Source: Bryobacteraceae bacterium (GTDB taxonomy: Bacteria; Acidobacteriota; Terriglobia; Bryobacterales; Bryobacteraceae). From it: 6,907 nt of DNA. Below, one piece after another: positions 1-6,106 of this stretch (position 1 is the stretch's first letter; every line of letters begins with the position of its first letter). The position numbers were made by a program, and so were the translations under genes. The stretch spans positions 1-6,907 of the forward strand of contig JASHQT010000353.1 of the NCBI GenBank assembly GCA_030039005.1. Direction: 5' to 3'. The notes below the pieces were generated by a model. The model made no database searches. It was not told where the DNA came from and was given only the letters and a program-made list of their open reading frames with translations.

Positions 1-72
1 CCGCCGCTCACGTCTCGTAACCAAACCCCGAATTCCGAACGTCTTGTAGAGTGCCGCAAGAGCGCCGGATCT

Positions 73-100
73 TTGATACGCTTTCCTGTGGCAATGTAAG
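73..100 (+). promoter_or_regulatory. Candidate sigma70-type promoter for the Rieske/cytochrome b operon
   Basis: TTGATA at 73-78 matches the -35 consensus at five of six bases. TGTAAG at 95-100 is a four-of-six match to the -10 box, 16 bp downstream. Transcription would start near 107, leaving a leader of roughly a dozen bases before the ATG at 119. The -10 match is weak and chance is a real alternative. Nothing else, including any open reading frame that looks real, is evident in positions 1-118. Confidence 0.28.
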
Positions 101-118
101 TCTTGCCAAAACGGAATA

Positions 119-640
119 ATGGACCAGTTAAATCAAGTACAACACGACGCTGTCGTCAATGTTCCCCCGACACGGCGCGCCTTCTATATCGGGTTTATTA
201 ACGGTGTCATGGGTTTGATTGGCTTGGCTTTGGCCGCCCCCGCCGCCATTTACCTTTTCTTCCCTCCCAAAATTCGCAAGGAAGCCCAGTGGGTGAAGAC
301 GGAAGATCTCTCCGACATCCCCGCCGGCACCCCCACCGAGATCGCTTTCACCCGGAAACGCGTGGACGGCTGGAAGATGTCGAGCGAAAAGGCCACAGCC
401 TGGGTGGTGAAACAAACCAATAACGACATCGTGGCTTTCTCGCCCATCTGCACTCATCTCGGCTGCGCCTACCACTGGGACGATCCCAGCCACACCTTCG
501 TTTGCCCCTGCCACAATTCAGTTTTTTCGATTGACGGAAAAGTTCTGAGCGGCCCGGCGCCGCGTCCTCTCGACCGGTTTATGACCCAGATCGACGCCGG
601 CAAGCTGGAAATCGGCCCCGTGGAACCGCAAGCCTCCTAA
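119..640 (+). CDS. qcrA: Rieske [2Fe-2S] iron-sulfur subunit of a quinol:cytochrome c reductase
   Basis: This 173-residue protein is the iron-sulfur subunit of a cytochrome bc/b6f-type complex and takes electrons from quinol at the outer side of the membrane. CTHLGC at 111-116 and CPCHNS at 129-134 are the two cluster-binding boxes. By family alignment, C111, H113, C129 and H132 bind the cluster and C116-C131 form the disulfide. GPAPRPL (145-151) is the conserved proline loop. The N-terminus has a twin arginine (R19-R20, then AFYIGF) before one hydrophobic segment at about 22-48, which fits a Tat-exported protein kept as a membrane anchor. Length is normal. The ATG at 119 has only a weak, close CGGA upstream, but it gives a sensible N-terminus. 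The cytochrome b gene starts 6 bp after the stop, so the two are surely co-transcribed. In the second box N replaces the usual G, and F136 sits where bc1 and b6f proteins usually have tyrosine, suggesting a lower redox potential. Confidence 0.95.
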   Translation: MDQLNQVQHDAVVNVPPTRRAFYIGFINGVMGLIGLALAAPAAIYLFFPPKIRKEAQWVKTEDLSDIPAGTPTEIAFTRKRVDGWKMSSEKATAWVVKQTNNDIVAFSPICTHLGCAYHWDDPSHTFVCPCHNSVFSIDGKVLSGPAPRPLDRFMTQIDAGKLEIGPVEPQAS

Positions 641-646
641 GCTGTC

Positions 647-2323
647 ATGCGAACCATTATCGACTGGCTGGAACACCGCACCGGCATAGAATCCGCCATC
701 AAGAATTTTCTGTATGAGGACATCCCCGCCTCCGCCGGATGGCACCAGATCATCGGCAGCATGGCAGTGTTTTTCTTCATCGTGCAGATCTTCACCGGCG
801 GATTGCTGGCGTTCAACTACGCTCCCACGCCGGGGGAAGCCTACAACAGCGTCCGCTACATCATGACGGAGGTGACCGGCGGCCCCTTGATCCGCGGTCT
901 GCACCATTGGGGCGCGAGCATCATGCTGGTGATCGTCGTGCTCCACATGACGCAGGTGTTTCTCTACGGCGCGTACAAGAAACCGCGCGAAGCCACCTGG
1001 ATGCTGGGCGTGATTCTGCTGCTCCTCACCATGGCCTTCGGGCTCACCGGTTATTTGCTGCCGTGGGACAATCGCGCCTACTTCGGCACCGTGGTCACTA
1101 CGCACATCGCCTCGCAGGCGCCGTTGCTCGGACCGTACCTGCTGCGACTGCTCGGCGCGCAGGGCGATAGCGTCGGCAACGTCACCTTCTCGCGCTTCTA
1201 CGCGCTGCATACCGTGCTGCTCCCGCCGCTCATGATCATTTTAATCGGCATTCACATTTACCTGGTGCGCAAGCACGGTGTGGCGCCCGCGCCCGGCGAC
1301 AGAGCGCCCAAGCGCAAGTTCTTCCCCGAGCAGGTTTTCAAAGATACGGTGGGCGTCGCGCTCGGATTCCTGGTTCTGTTCATCATGGCGATCGTGGCCA
1401 AAGTGCCGTTGGAGCGCCTGGCCGACCCCACCGACACCGCTTACATTCCGCGTCCCGAATGGTATTTCCTGTTCCTGTTCCAGACCCTGAAGTTCTTCAA
1501 GGGCCCGCTCGAAATGGTCGGCAGCGTCGTACTGCCGGGAGTGGCGGTGCTGACGCTGTTCCTGATCCCGTTCATCGACCGTGGGCCGATGGTCCGCCTG
1601 GGCAAAAGAACATTTGCCATCGCATTTGTTGCTTTAGCGGCGATCGCCTGGACCGGCCTGACCACCGCGGCCGTCGTCACCACGCCCAAGAACCAGGAAT
1701 CCGCCGCAGATACGCCAGATACTGAAGCGCCCGAAGCCGCGCCCGCTTCCCAGGCCGCATCGACGGCATCGCCCTGGCAGCAACTCACTCCCGAAGAATT
1801 GGCCGGCCTTAGCCACTTCAAATCCGAAGGCTGCATGGGCTGCCATGCGCTCCCCGGCGAAAGCGGCATCGGTCCCGATCTCACCAAGATGCCCAAAGAG
1901 CATCGCACCATGGCCTGGATGGTCCCGCACTTCAAGAATCCGTCGCAAGTGGTGCCCGGCAGCGCAATGCCGCCCATCAATCTGCCCAACGCCGATCTGA
2001 ACGCGCTGTCGCTCTTCGTCCTCAAGCTCACGCCACAGAACGAAGCGGCGCTCCTTACCACGCCCGCCTTTGTCACCCAAGGCGCCGCGGTTTACCAGAA
2101 GAACCATTGCGATTCCTGCCATCAGATCGATGGCTTCGGCCAGACGCTCGGTCCGGCGCTCGATGGCGTCGGCACGCGGCACGATCGCGCGTGGCTCGAG
2201 AAACATTTCGCCGATCCCCCGGGCGTCGTCAAAGGCAGCATCATGCCTCCGTACAAGTTTTCGGCGATGGACCTGGATGCCATCTGCAAATATCTTTTGC
2301 AATTGCCGGCGAAGCGTGCCTGA
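647..2323 (+). CDS. Cytochrome b (b6 + subunit IV type) fused to a C-terminal dihaem cytochrome c
   Basis: This 558-residue protein joins the quinol-oxidising cytochrome b and its electron acceptor. Residues 1-210 are the b6-like part, with haem b ligands H86, H100, H188 and H203. The last pair has 14 residues between, as in b6 rather than mitochondrial cytochrome b. Residues 230-345 are the subunit IV-like part, with the Qo motif PEWY at 270-273. I count seven membrane helices (about 35-57, 88-108, 116-138, 185-206, 233-252, 291-311, 322-345). This puts the C-terminus on the outer side, as haem c domains need. After an Ala/Pro/Thr linker (346-378) come two cytochrome c domains: CMGCH (396-400) with likely Met ligand M441, and CDSCH (488-492) with M533, each Met in an MPP motif. 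The membrane part has no cysteine, so the covalent haem ci of b6f is not expected. No clear ribosome site precedes the ATG; coupling to the Rieske gene is likely. It corresponds to QcrB plus QcrC in one chain, so I give no symbol. Confidence 0.94.
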   Translation: MRTIIDWLEHRTGIESAIKNFLYEDIPASAGWHQIIGSMAVFFFIVQIFTGGLLAFNYAPTPGEAYNSVRYIMTEVTGGPLIRGLHHWGASIMLVIVVLHMTQVFLYGAYKKPREATWMLGVILLLLTMAFGLTGYLLPWDNRAYFGTVVTTHIASQAPLLGPYLLRLLGAQGDSVGNVTFSRFYALHTVLLPPLMIILIGIHIYLVRKHGVAPAPGDRAPKRKFFPEQVFKDTVGVALGFLVLFIMAIVAKVPLERLADPTDTAYIPRPEWYFLFLFQTLKFFKGPLEMVGSVVLPGVAVLTLFLIPFIDRGPMVRLGKRTFAIAFVALAAIAWTGLTTAAVVTTPKNQESAADTPDTEAPEAAPASQAASTASPWQQLTPEELAGLSHFKSEGCMGCHALPGESGIGPDLTKMPKEHRTMAWMVPHFKNPSQVVPGSAMPPINLPNADLNALSLFVLKLTPQNEAALLTTPAFVTQGAAVYQKNHCDSCHQIDGFGQTLGPALDGVGTRHDRAWLEKHFADPPGVVKGSIMPPYKFSAMDLDAICKYLLQLPAKRA

Positions 2324-2340
2324 CCGATCAATTTTCGGTC
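2322..2340. terminator. Hairpin between convergent genes, possible bidirectional terminator
   Basis: GACCGA (2322-2327) and TCGGTC (2335-2340) form a perfect 6-bp stem around the 7-base loop TCAATTT. The left arm begins inside the TGA of the cytochrome b gene (2321-2323). The loop begins with the complement of the TGA of the minus-strand DUF3738 gene (2328-2330). The position fits a shared terminator, but the stem is short and no run of T follows on either strand, so it is not a classic intrinsic terminator. Confidence 0.4.
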
Positions 2341-3941
2341 GGATTCAGTTCCACGTGATCGATCACCAGCACCGGCGACACTCGTTTGCGCTCGTCCAGC
2401 TTCAGACCCAGCTTCTTCACCGCGTCGAACAGCGATACCGCGCCGCTGGGATCCGACGCGCCGTTGGTCTGCTGAGCTTGACCCTGCGCCGGCGGCGCGC
2501 CTTCCGGTGCGCGCACCCCCGCGCTTTGGAAGAGACCGACGGGGCTAAAGCTCAGCGTGAAATCCCAAGCGCCTTCGAGTCCAGTCTCATCAACGACCGG
2601 ATTATGAATGTACCCCGGAGCGATGTTAGGAAGCTGCTTGGCAAACTCCGCCATGGTCATGTTTTGGCACGTGACCAGACGCGCGAGAATCGGATTCGCG
2701 TCCCTGGGGTCCTTCCCTTTCGAAGCCGTCCCCATGCCTTCTTTGCACGCCGTGCGACTCGACGGATCCGCCTTGCTGAGTTTGGGCTTATCGGCTATCA
2801 AATTGTATGCGGTCACCGGCCGGTCTTCCATGTGTGTCGCTAGTTTAAAGCGCTCGGCCAGCAGTGCGCGCAGCATGATGCGGAGGTCATCGATATCCAC
2901 TTGCGGCGCAGGACCGCTGGTGGAAACTTTTGCGATCACGCTAAATTTCCCCGCGTCCAGCCCCTTGGGTTCGTTGGCGATCATATCGTCGGCGTTGATA
3001 TCCCACGCCACTCGAATCAGCATCTTCAGCGAAAAACCTTGCAACTCCACGCGCCCGTTCTGAATTCTGCCAATCATCGTCGCATCGGCCGCGCTCGGCT
3101 TGACCTCGGCGACTTCAAACTCCGTGGGCACCGCCGCCGGGAGAAGCTTCGCTGCTTCCGGCGGATTCGGCGAAGGCGCCTCGTTGATGCTGTCCACCAC
3201 CATCACGCTCGAAGGAACATCGTGCGCTTCCAGCTTGAGCCCGAGCTGTTTGTCCACCGCATCGAAGATCGTGATGCCAGCATTGCCTGATAGCGAGAGC
3301 AGAGCCCGCGGGCTCCATTTGACGTCGAAATCCCACGATCCTTTCAACCCGGTCGAGTCCAACACGGGTTTATCGATGTACGCGCCGGCCATCTGATGAA
3401 GCATCTGTGCGAACGTCTCCATCGTCATATTGCGGCAGGTGACGATCTGGTAAAACACCGCACCCGCAGCAGGCGTTTGCGGAACGGGCTCGCACCCGCT
3501 GTTCCCCTGCCCATCCGATTCCTTCATTTTGGGTTTGCCTTTTCCTGCCGTGAGCATGAACCCTGGCACGGGCCGGCTATCTGTATGGACCACCAGCTTG
3601 AACCGGTCCGCCAGTAATGCCTGGAGCATCAGCTTGGCCGTGTCGCGCGTCGCATCCGCCGGAGGTTTCGCGATCACGTCGAAACGATCCAACTCCAGCC
3701 AGTTCGGCCCTCCGAAAACTTTTTCCGCGTCGACGCCATAGGCGGTCGAAATCAAATCCACCATGGTGGCGTTGCGCAACTCGTAGAGCCCGTCGCGCAG
3801 TCCGAATCCACGCATATACTGATCGGACCGCGGCGGACTTACGTGAACATCGGCGATTTCGAATTTGGGTGAAGCGGACGTCTGCCCGCTGAGTCCACCG
3901 GCCGTGAGAATTATGAAGGCTATCCCCGTCCACAGTCGCAT
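2328..3941 (-). CDS. Secreted protein with two tandem DUF3738 (TIGR03435) domains, function unknown
   Basis: This 537-residue protein starts with a hydrophobic stretch (about 4-19), then GQTSAS, which looks like a Sec signal peptide cleaved near residue 20-24. Two copies of the acidobacterial DUF3738/TIGR03435 domain follow, at about 26-254 and 274-533. Each shows the family signs in order: FE(I/V)A(D/E)V at the start, an LLA(D/E)RFKL motif (109-116 and 360-367), HxxxRPV (119-125 and 370-376), a VTCxNMTM motif (167-174 and 423-430) and a TGLxGxWDF motif (197-205 and 453-461). The final strand is roughly VMVVDS or VLVIDHVE. Single-domain members are usual, so this is an internal duplication, now well diverged. 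Each copy has two cysteines (C150/C169 and C399/C425), perhaps paired after export. A Pro/Gln/Ala-rich insert lies at 478-498 of copy two. No biochemical role is established for the family. The start is well supported by a strong ribosome site. It may be co-transcribed with the glycosyltransferase 66 bp upstream. Confidence 0.9.
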   Translation of the reverse strand: MRLWTGIAFIILTAGGLSGQTSASPKFEIADVHVSPPRSDQYMRGFGLRDGLYELRNATMVDLISTAYGVDAEKVFGGPNWLELDRFDVIAKPPADATRDTAKLMLQALLADRFKLVVHTDSRPVPGFMLTAGKGKPKMKESDGQGNSGCEPVPQTPAAGAVFYQIVTCRNMTMETFAQMLHQMAGAYIDKPVLDSTGLKGSWDFDVKWSPRALLSLSGNAGITIFDAVDKQLGLKLEAHDVPSSVMVVDSINEAPSPNPPEAAKLLPAAVPTEFEVAEVKPSAADATMIGRIQNGRVELQGFSLKMLIRVAWDINADDMIANEPKGLDAGKFSVIAKVSTSGPAPQVDIDDLRIMLRALLAERFKLATHMEDRPVTAYNLIADKPKLSKADPSSRTACKEGMGTASKGKDPRDANPILARLVTCQNMTMAEFAKQLPNIAPGYIHNPVVDETGLEGAWDFTLSFSPVGLFQSAGVRAPEGAPPAQGQAQQTNGASDPSGAVSLFDAVKKLGLKLDERKRVSPVLVIDHVELNPTEN

Positions 3942-3946
3942 GCCAT

Positions 3947-3953
3947 CCTCCTT
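3947..3953 (-). promoter_or_regulatory. Strong Shine-Dalgarno site of the DUF3738 gene
   Basis: On the minus strand AAGGAGG lies 5 bases before the ATG at 3941-3939. This near-perfect ribosome binding site fixes the start. It is the only strong one in the window: the other genes have weak or no Shine-Dalgarno sequences. This suggests high or independent translation of this gene. Confidence 0.8.
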
Positions 3954-4007
3954 GGCAAGATCGTTGAAGATTCAGACGCGTTCGGACGGGCGGGCGTTCA
4001 AACTATT

Positions 4008-5060
4008 TCAGACCGCGTTCCGCGCCAATGCCTTCAACGATATCCGATTGTCCAGAATCAGCTTGCGAACCTGGCGCGGCGTGAGTTTGCGAATGCGTTC
4101 GATTTCGCGCCGCTTCGCCAGCATACGCGGAACGAGCGCCAGCGCCTGTAAGTCGCCCTGAAGTAGAGCGAAGGCAGCGCGCAGTTTTCCACTGACGCCC
4201 GGATATTTTCCTACTTCGCCTTCTCCCGCCGCCGCGGCGAACAATCCCGCGCCCAGGCGCAGTGCATAATAAATGGGATTCCACCACAACAAACTCCAGG
4301 GAAACAGCTTCGCCGCGAGTAACAAGCGATTGCGCTCGATGAGCGCCAGCCGGCGCGACGATCGCACGCCCAGCGTCGCGCCGCGATGATGCCGCACGCG
4401 AGCGTCCGGAATATACAGGCATTTCCATCCGGCAATGCGCGCCCGCAGCCCCAGTTCCGCGTCGTCGGCGTACGCGAAAAAATCCTCATCGAACCCTCCG
4501 ATTTCGTTGAGCATCGCGCGCCGGTACATGGCCGCGCACCCGTCCGGCCACAAAATTTCCTCCATGCGATCATACTGCCCCCGATCCAACTCGCCCGTGC
4601 CGCGCCCGCGATTTTGGCCGTCGGGATAAATCAAATGCCCCGCTTTGTCGATCCGGCACGGATCTTCATACACCAGAATTTTCGAAGCCGCCATGCCGAT
4701 CTCGGGGCGGGCATCGAACGCGGTCGCCAGTTTAGCCAGCCAATCCGGTTCGGCTTCGGCATCGTTGTTCAGCAGCGCGATGAACTCCGCCGTCGTCGCT
4801 CGAAACCCCTGGTTATTCCCAGTGCAGAATCCAAGATTCTCCGCGTTTCGGAGCAACTTCAGCCGAAACGCGGCGCTTTTTCCGAACTCCTCCAGCACCA
4901 TTGCTGGTGAGCCGTCATCGGAGCCGTTATCCACAACCACCACTTCAAACGGCTGGTTCAGATTTTGTCTTGTAAGTGATTGCAGGCAGGCTCTCAAAAG
5001 TTCGCGGCGGTTCCAGCTCACTACCACCACCGCGATAGATCCTCGGTAATCTTGTCCCAC
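4008..5060 (-). CDS. Glycosyltransferase family 2 (GT-A fold), rhamnosyltransferase-like
   Basis: This 350-residue protein is a family 2 glycosyltransferase that would move a sugar from a nucleotide donor to a lipid- or polysaccharide-linked acceptor at the inner face of the cytoplasmic membrane. The GT-A domain spans about 8-230. It opens with AVVVVSWNR (10-18), then VDNGSDDGS (43-51) for nucleotide binding and LLNNDAE (96-102) with the acidic metal-binding position. GFDEDFFAYADDAELGLR (189-206) supplies the probable catalytic base; family members often have ED where this has DD. The order resembles WbbL/RfbF-type rhamnosyltransferases, but donor and acceptor cannot be read from sequence. 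A hydrophobic segment (about 246-278) and a basic tail (310-350) suggest membrane attachment. The start is GTG. No in-frame ATG lies between it and the upstream stop, and the Rossmann strand begins at residue 8, so a later start is unlikely. No ribosome site is visible. It diverges from the RodZ-like gene and runs toward the DUF3738 gene. Confidence 0.9.
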   Translation of the reverse strand: MGQDYRGSIAVVVVSWNRRELLRACLQSLTRQNLNQPFEVVVVDNGSDDGSPAMVLEEFGKSAAFRLKLLRNAENLGFCTGNNQGFRATTAEFIALLNNDAEAEPDWLAKLATAFDARPEIGMAASKILVYEDPCRIDKAGHLIYPDGQNRGRGTGELDRGQYDRMEEILWPDGCAAMYRRAMLNEIGGFDEDFFAYADDAELGLRARIAGWKCLYIPDARVRHHRGATLGVRSSRRLALIERNRLLLAAKLFPWSLLWWNPIYYALRLGAGLFAAAAGEGEVGKYPGVSGKLRAAFALLQGDLQALALVPRMLAKRREIERIRKLTPRQVRKLILDNRISLKALARNAV

Positions 5061-5069
5061 CGGCTGTAG

Positions 5070-5076
5070 TATTATA
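5070..5076. promoter_or_regulatory. Facing -10-like boxes in the divergent intergenic region
   Basis: The 39 bp between the glycosyltransferase and the RodZ-like gene are AT-rich against their surroundings. The minus strand carries a perfect TATAAT (5076-5071). The plus strand carries TATTAT (5070-5075), matching five of six bases, and the two overlap almost fully. Use of the minus box would start RNA only about 4-6 bases before the GTG at 5060, giving a nearly leaderless message. The plus box would give a leader of about 18 bases. I see no convincing -35 hexamer on either strand, so activation by a factor or a weak promoter is possible. Confidence 0.45.
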
Positions 5077-5099
5077 ACTGTAAGTTAGCGGGCAAATTT

Positions 5100-5999
5100 A
5101 TGCCATCCGTCGGTGAAACTCTGAGACGAGCGCGCCAGCAACAAGGCCTCGACCTGTCGACCGTGGCCGCGCAAACCAAAATCAACGCAAAATATTTGGA
5201 AGCGATTGAGTCCGATAATCGCAAGATACTGCCGAGCGGCTTTTTCTATAAGAGCTTTGTCGAACAGTACGCCAAAACTTTAGCCCTGGACACGCACGAG
5301 ATCGAAGCCGAAGTCGATCGCGTGTTGAGCGCCGATGAGCCTCTGCCGTTGCCCGGTTTCGAAAACATTGTGGCGCGAAATGTTCCGCCGATGAGATCCT
5401 CGCGCCCCTTTCAAATCCCACGTTGGTTTGCCTCCGCCGCCGCCTTCGTGTTAGTGCTAGCCACTTGCACGGGATTTTATGAGTTGTGGCATGCGCGATC
5501 CTCGCTGAGCTTGTCGGGAATTTTCAGCGAAATTCGCGCGTTTGCCCCGGCCGCTCCCACGTCTTACGCACGGGTGGAGCGATCGGCGGCACCAAACGCC
5601 GCGCCGAAAATGCTGGAGGCCAAAGCCGCGCTACTGCCCCCGGCCCCGCCGGTGAAATTGGGGGCGCCGGTGAAATTGGCGGGCGCGCCGCAAGCTCCCG
5701 CGGAAAAACCCGCGGTCTCTAATCCAAAAGTATTGGTCGATCTGCTAGCGCGCGAAACCACTTGGCTCTCCGTATCCTCGGATGGAAAGCCTGTGTTCTC
5801 CGGTACACTTCTTCCGCATGAGACCAAGACCGTCAGCGGCAATCAGTTCGCGAAAGTGCGCATCGGAAACGCCGCCGGTCTGGAGGTGCGATTGAACGGA
5901 AAGCTGCTCGCGCCGCTGGGCGCGCGCGGACAGGTACTGACGGTGCTGTTTACGCCGGACAATTTTGAGGTGGTGCCTCCGATTAAAGAGAGCGACTAG
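5100..5999 (+). CDS. RodZ-like protein: cytoplasmic helix-turn-helix, one membrane helix, periplasmic DUF4115 domain
   Basis: This 299-residue bitopic membrane protein has the domain order of RodZ, which links MreB filaments to the envelope in rod-shaped cells. Residues 1-75 are an Xre-like helix-turn-helix of the HTH_25 type. It includes GETLRRARQQQGLDL (5-19), the TKINAKYLEAIE helix (26-37) and the LPSGFFYKSFVEQYAK stretch (44-59), where RodZ proteins typically have a P-x-G-x-F-x-x-G-x-x-R-x-Y-A pattern. One membrane helix lies at about 109-127, after a basic stretch, so the N-terminus is inside. A Pro/Ala-rich linker (148-208) leads to a beta-rich DUF4115 domain (210-295), whose TWLSVSSDGKPVFSGTL (221-237) resembles the family core. 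The ATG at 5100 has no strong ribosome site, but the domain begins directly after it. The gene diverges from a glycosyltransferase, which suits an envelope role. Acidobacteria carry several HTH_25/DUF4115 proteins, so a regulatory paralogue rather than the true shape factor is possible. Confidence 0.85.
   Translation: MPSVGETLRRARQQQGLDLSTVAAQTKINAKYLEAIESDNRKILPSGFFYKSFVEQYAKTLALDTHEIEAEVDRVLSADEPLPLPGFENIVARNVPPMRSSRPFQIPRWFASAAAFVLVLATCTGFYELWHARSSLSLSGIFSEIRAFAPAAPTSYARVERSAAPNAAPKMLEAKAALLPPAPPVKLGAPVKLAGAPQAPAEKPAVSNPKVLVDLLARETTWLSVSSDGKPVFSGTLLPHETKTVSGNQFAKVRIGNAAGLEVRLNGKLLAPLGARGQVLTVLFTPDNFEVVPPIKESD
5648..5679 (+). repeat. Short tandem duplication within the linker of the RodZ-like gene
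   Basis: GCCGGTGAAATTGG occurs at 5648-5661 and again at 5666-5679, a period of 18 bp. It encodes PVKLGA followed by PVKLAG (residues 185-196). The in-frame period suggests a small slippage duplication lengthening the periplasmic linker. Confidence 0.75.
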
Positions 6000-6025
6000 C
6001 GGGTAGCCGAGACATTCGTCCCGGC

Positions 6026-6106
6026 GCCATTGGCGATTGGCCTTTCAGGCACAGCCGAGGAAGCTTGCGCCAACCGTTACCGACTTGTGCCTGCGAGCCC
6101 AATGGC
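6026..6106. repeat. Nested inverted repeats in the gap between the RodZ-like gene and the AraC gene
   Basis: Two perfect 8-bp inverted repeats are nested. The outer pair is GCCATTGG (6026-6033) with CCAATGGC (6099-6106). The inner pair is CAGGCACA (6046-6053) with TGTGCCTG (6086-6093). Folded together they give a long imperfect stem with a 12/5-base internal loop and a 32-base end loop. It lies between convergent genes, and the right outer arm touches the last base of the AraC stop codon (6106-6108). A terminator or an RNA-processing structure is possible, but no T-run follows. Nothing else is seen in 6000-6105. Confidence 0.45.

Noticed and set aside
518..1210. Long minus-strand open frame (230 codons) opposite the Rieske/cytochrome b genes
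   Set aside because: It lies antisense to clear conserved genes, its product is rich in His, Arg and Asp with no domain I recognise, and such frames are common opposite GC-rich genes.
1634..2302. Minus-strand open frame of 222 codons opposite the haem c domains
   Set aside because: It is antisense to the CxxCH domains and reads as a low-complexity Gly/Arg/Ala mix.
2070..2843. Plus-strand open frame (257 codons) running from the cytochrome c part into the DUF3738 region
   Set aside because: It overlaps two well-supported genes in other frames, is very Arg-rich and has no recognisable motif.
3942..4007. Promoter or terminator in the 66 bp between the glycosyltransferase and the DUF3738 gene
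   Set aside because: TTGAAC is present on the minus strand, but no -10 box sits at a fitting distance and no stem with a T-run is seen. Only the ribosome site is supported.
4386..4910. Plus-strand open frame of 174 codons opposite the glycosyltransferase
   Set aside because: The minus-strand gene has all the family 2 motifs; this frame has no start context or domain.
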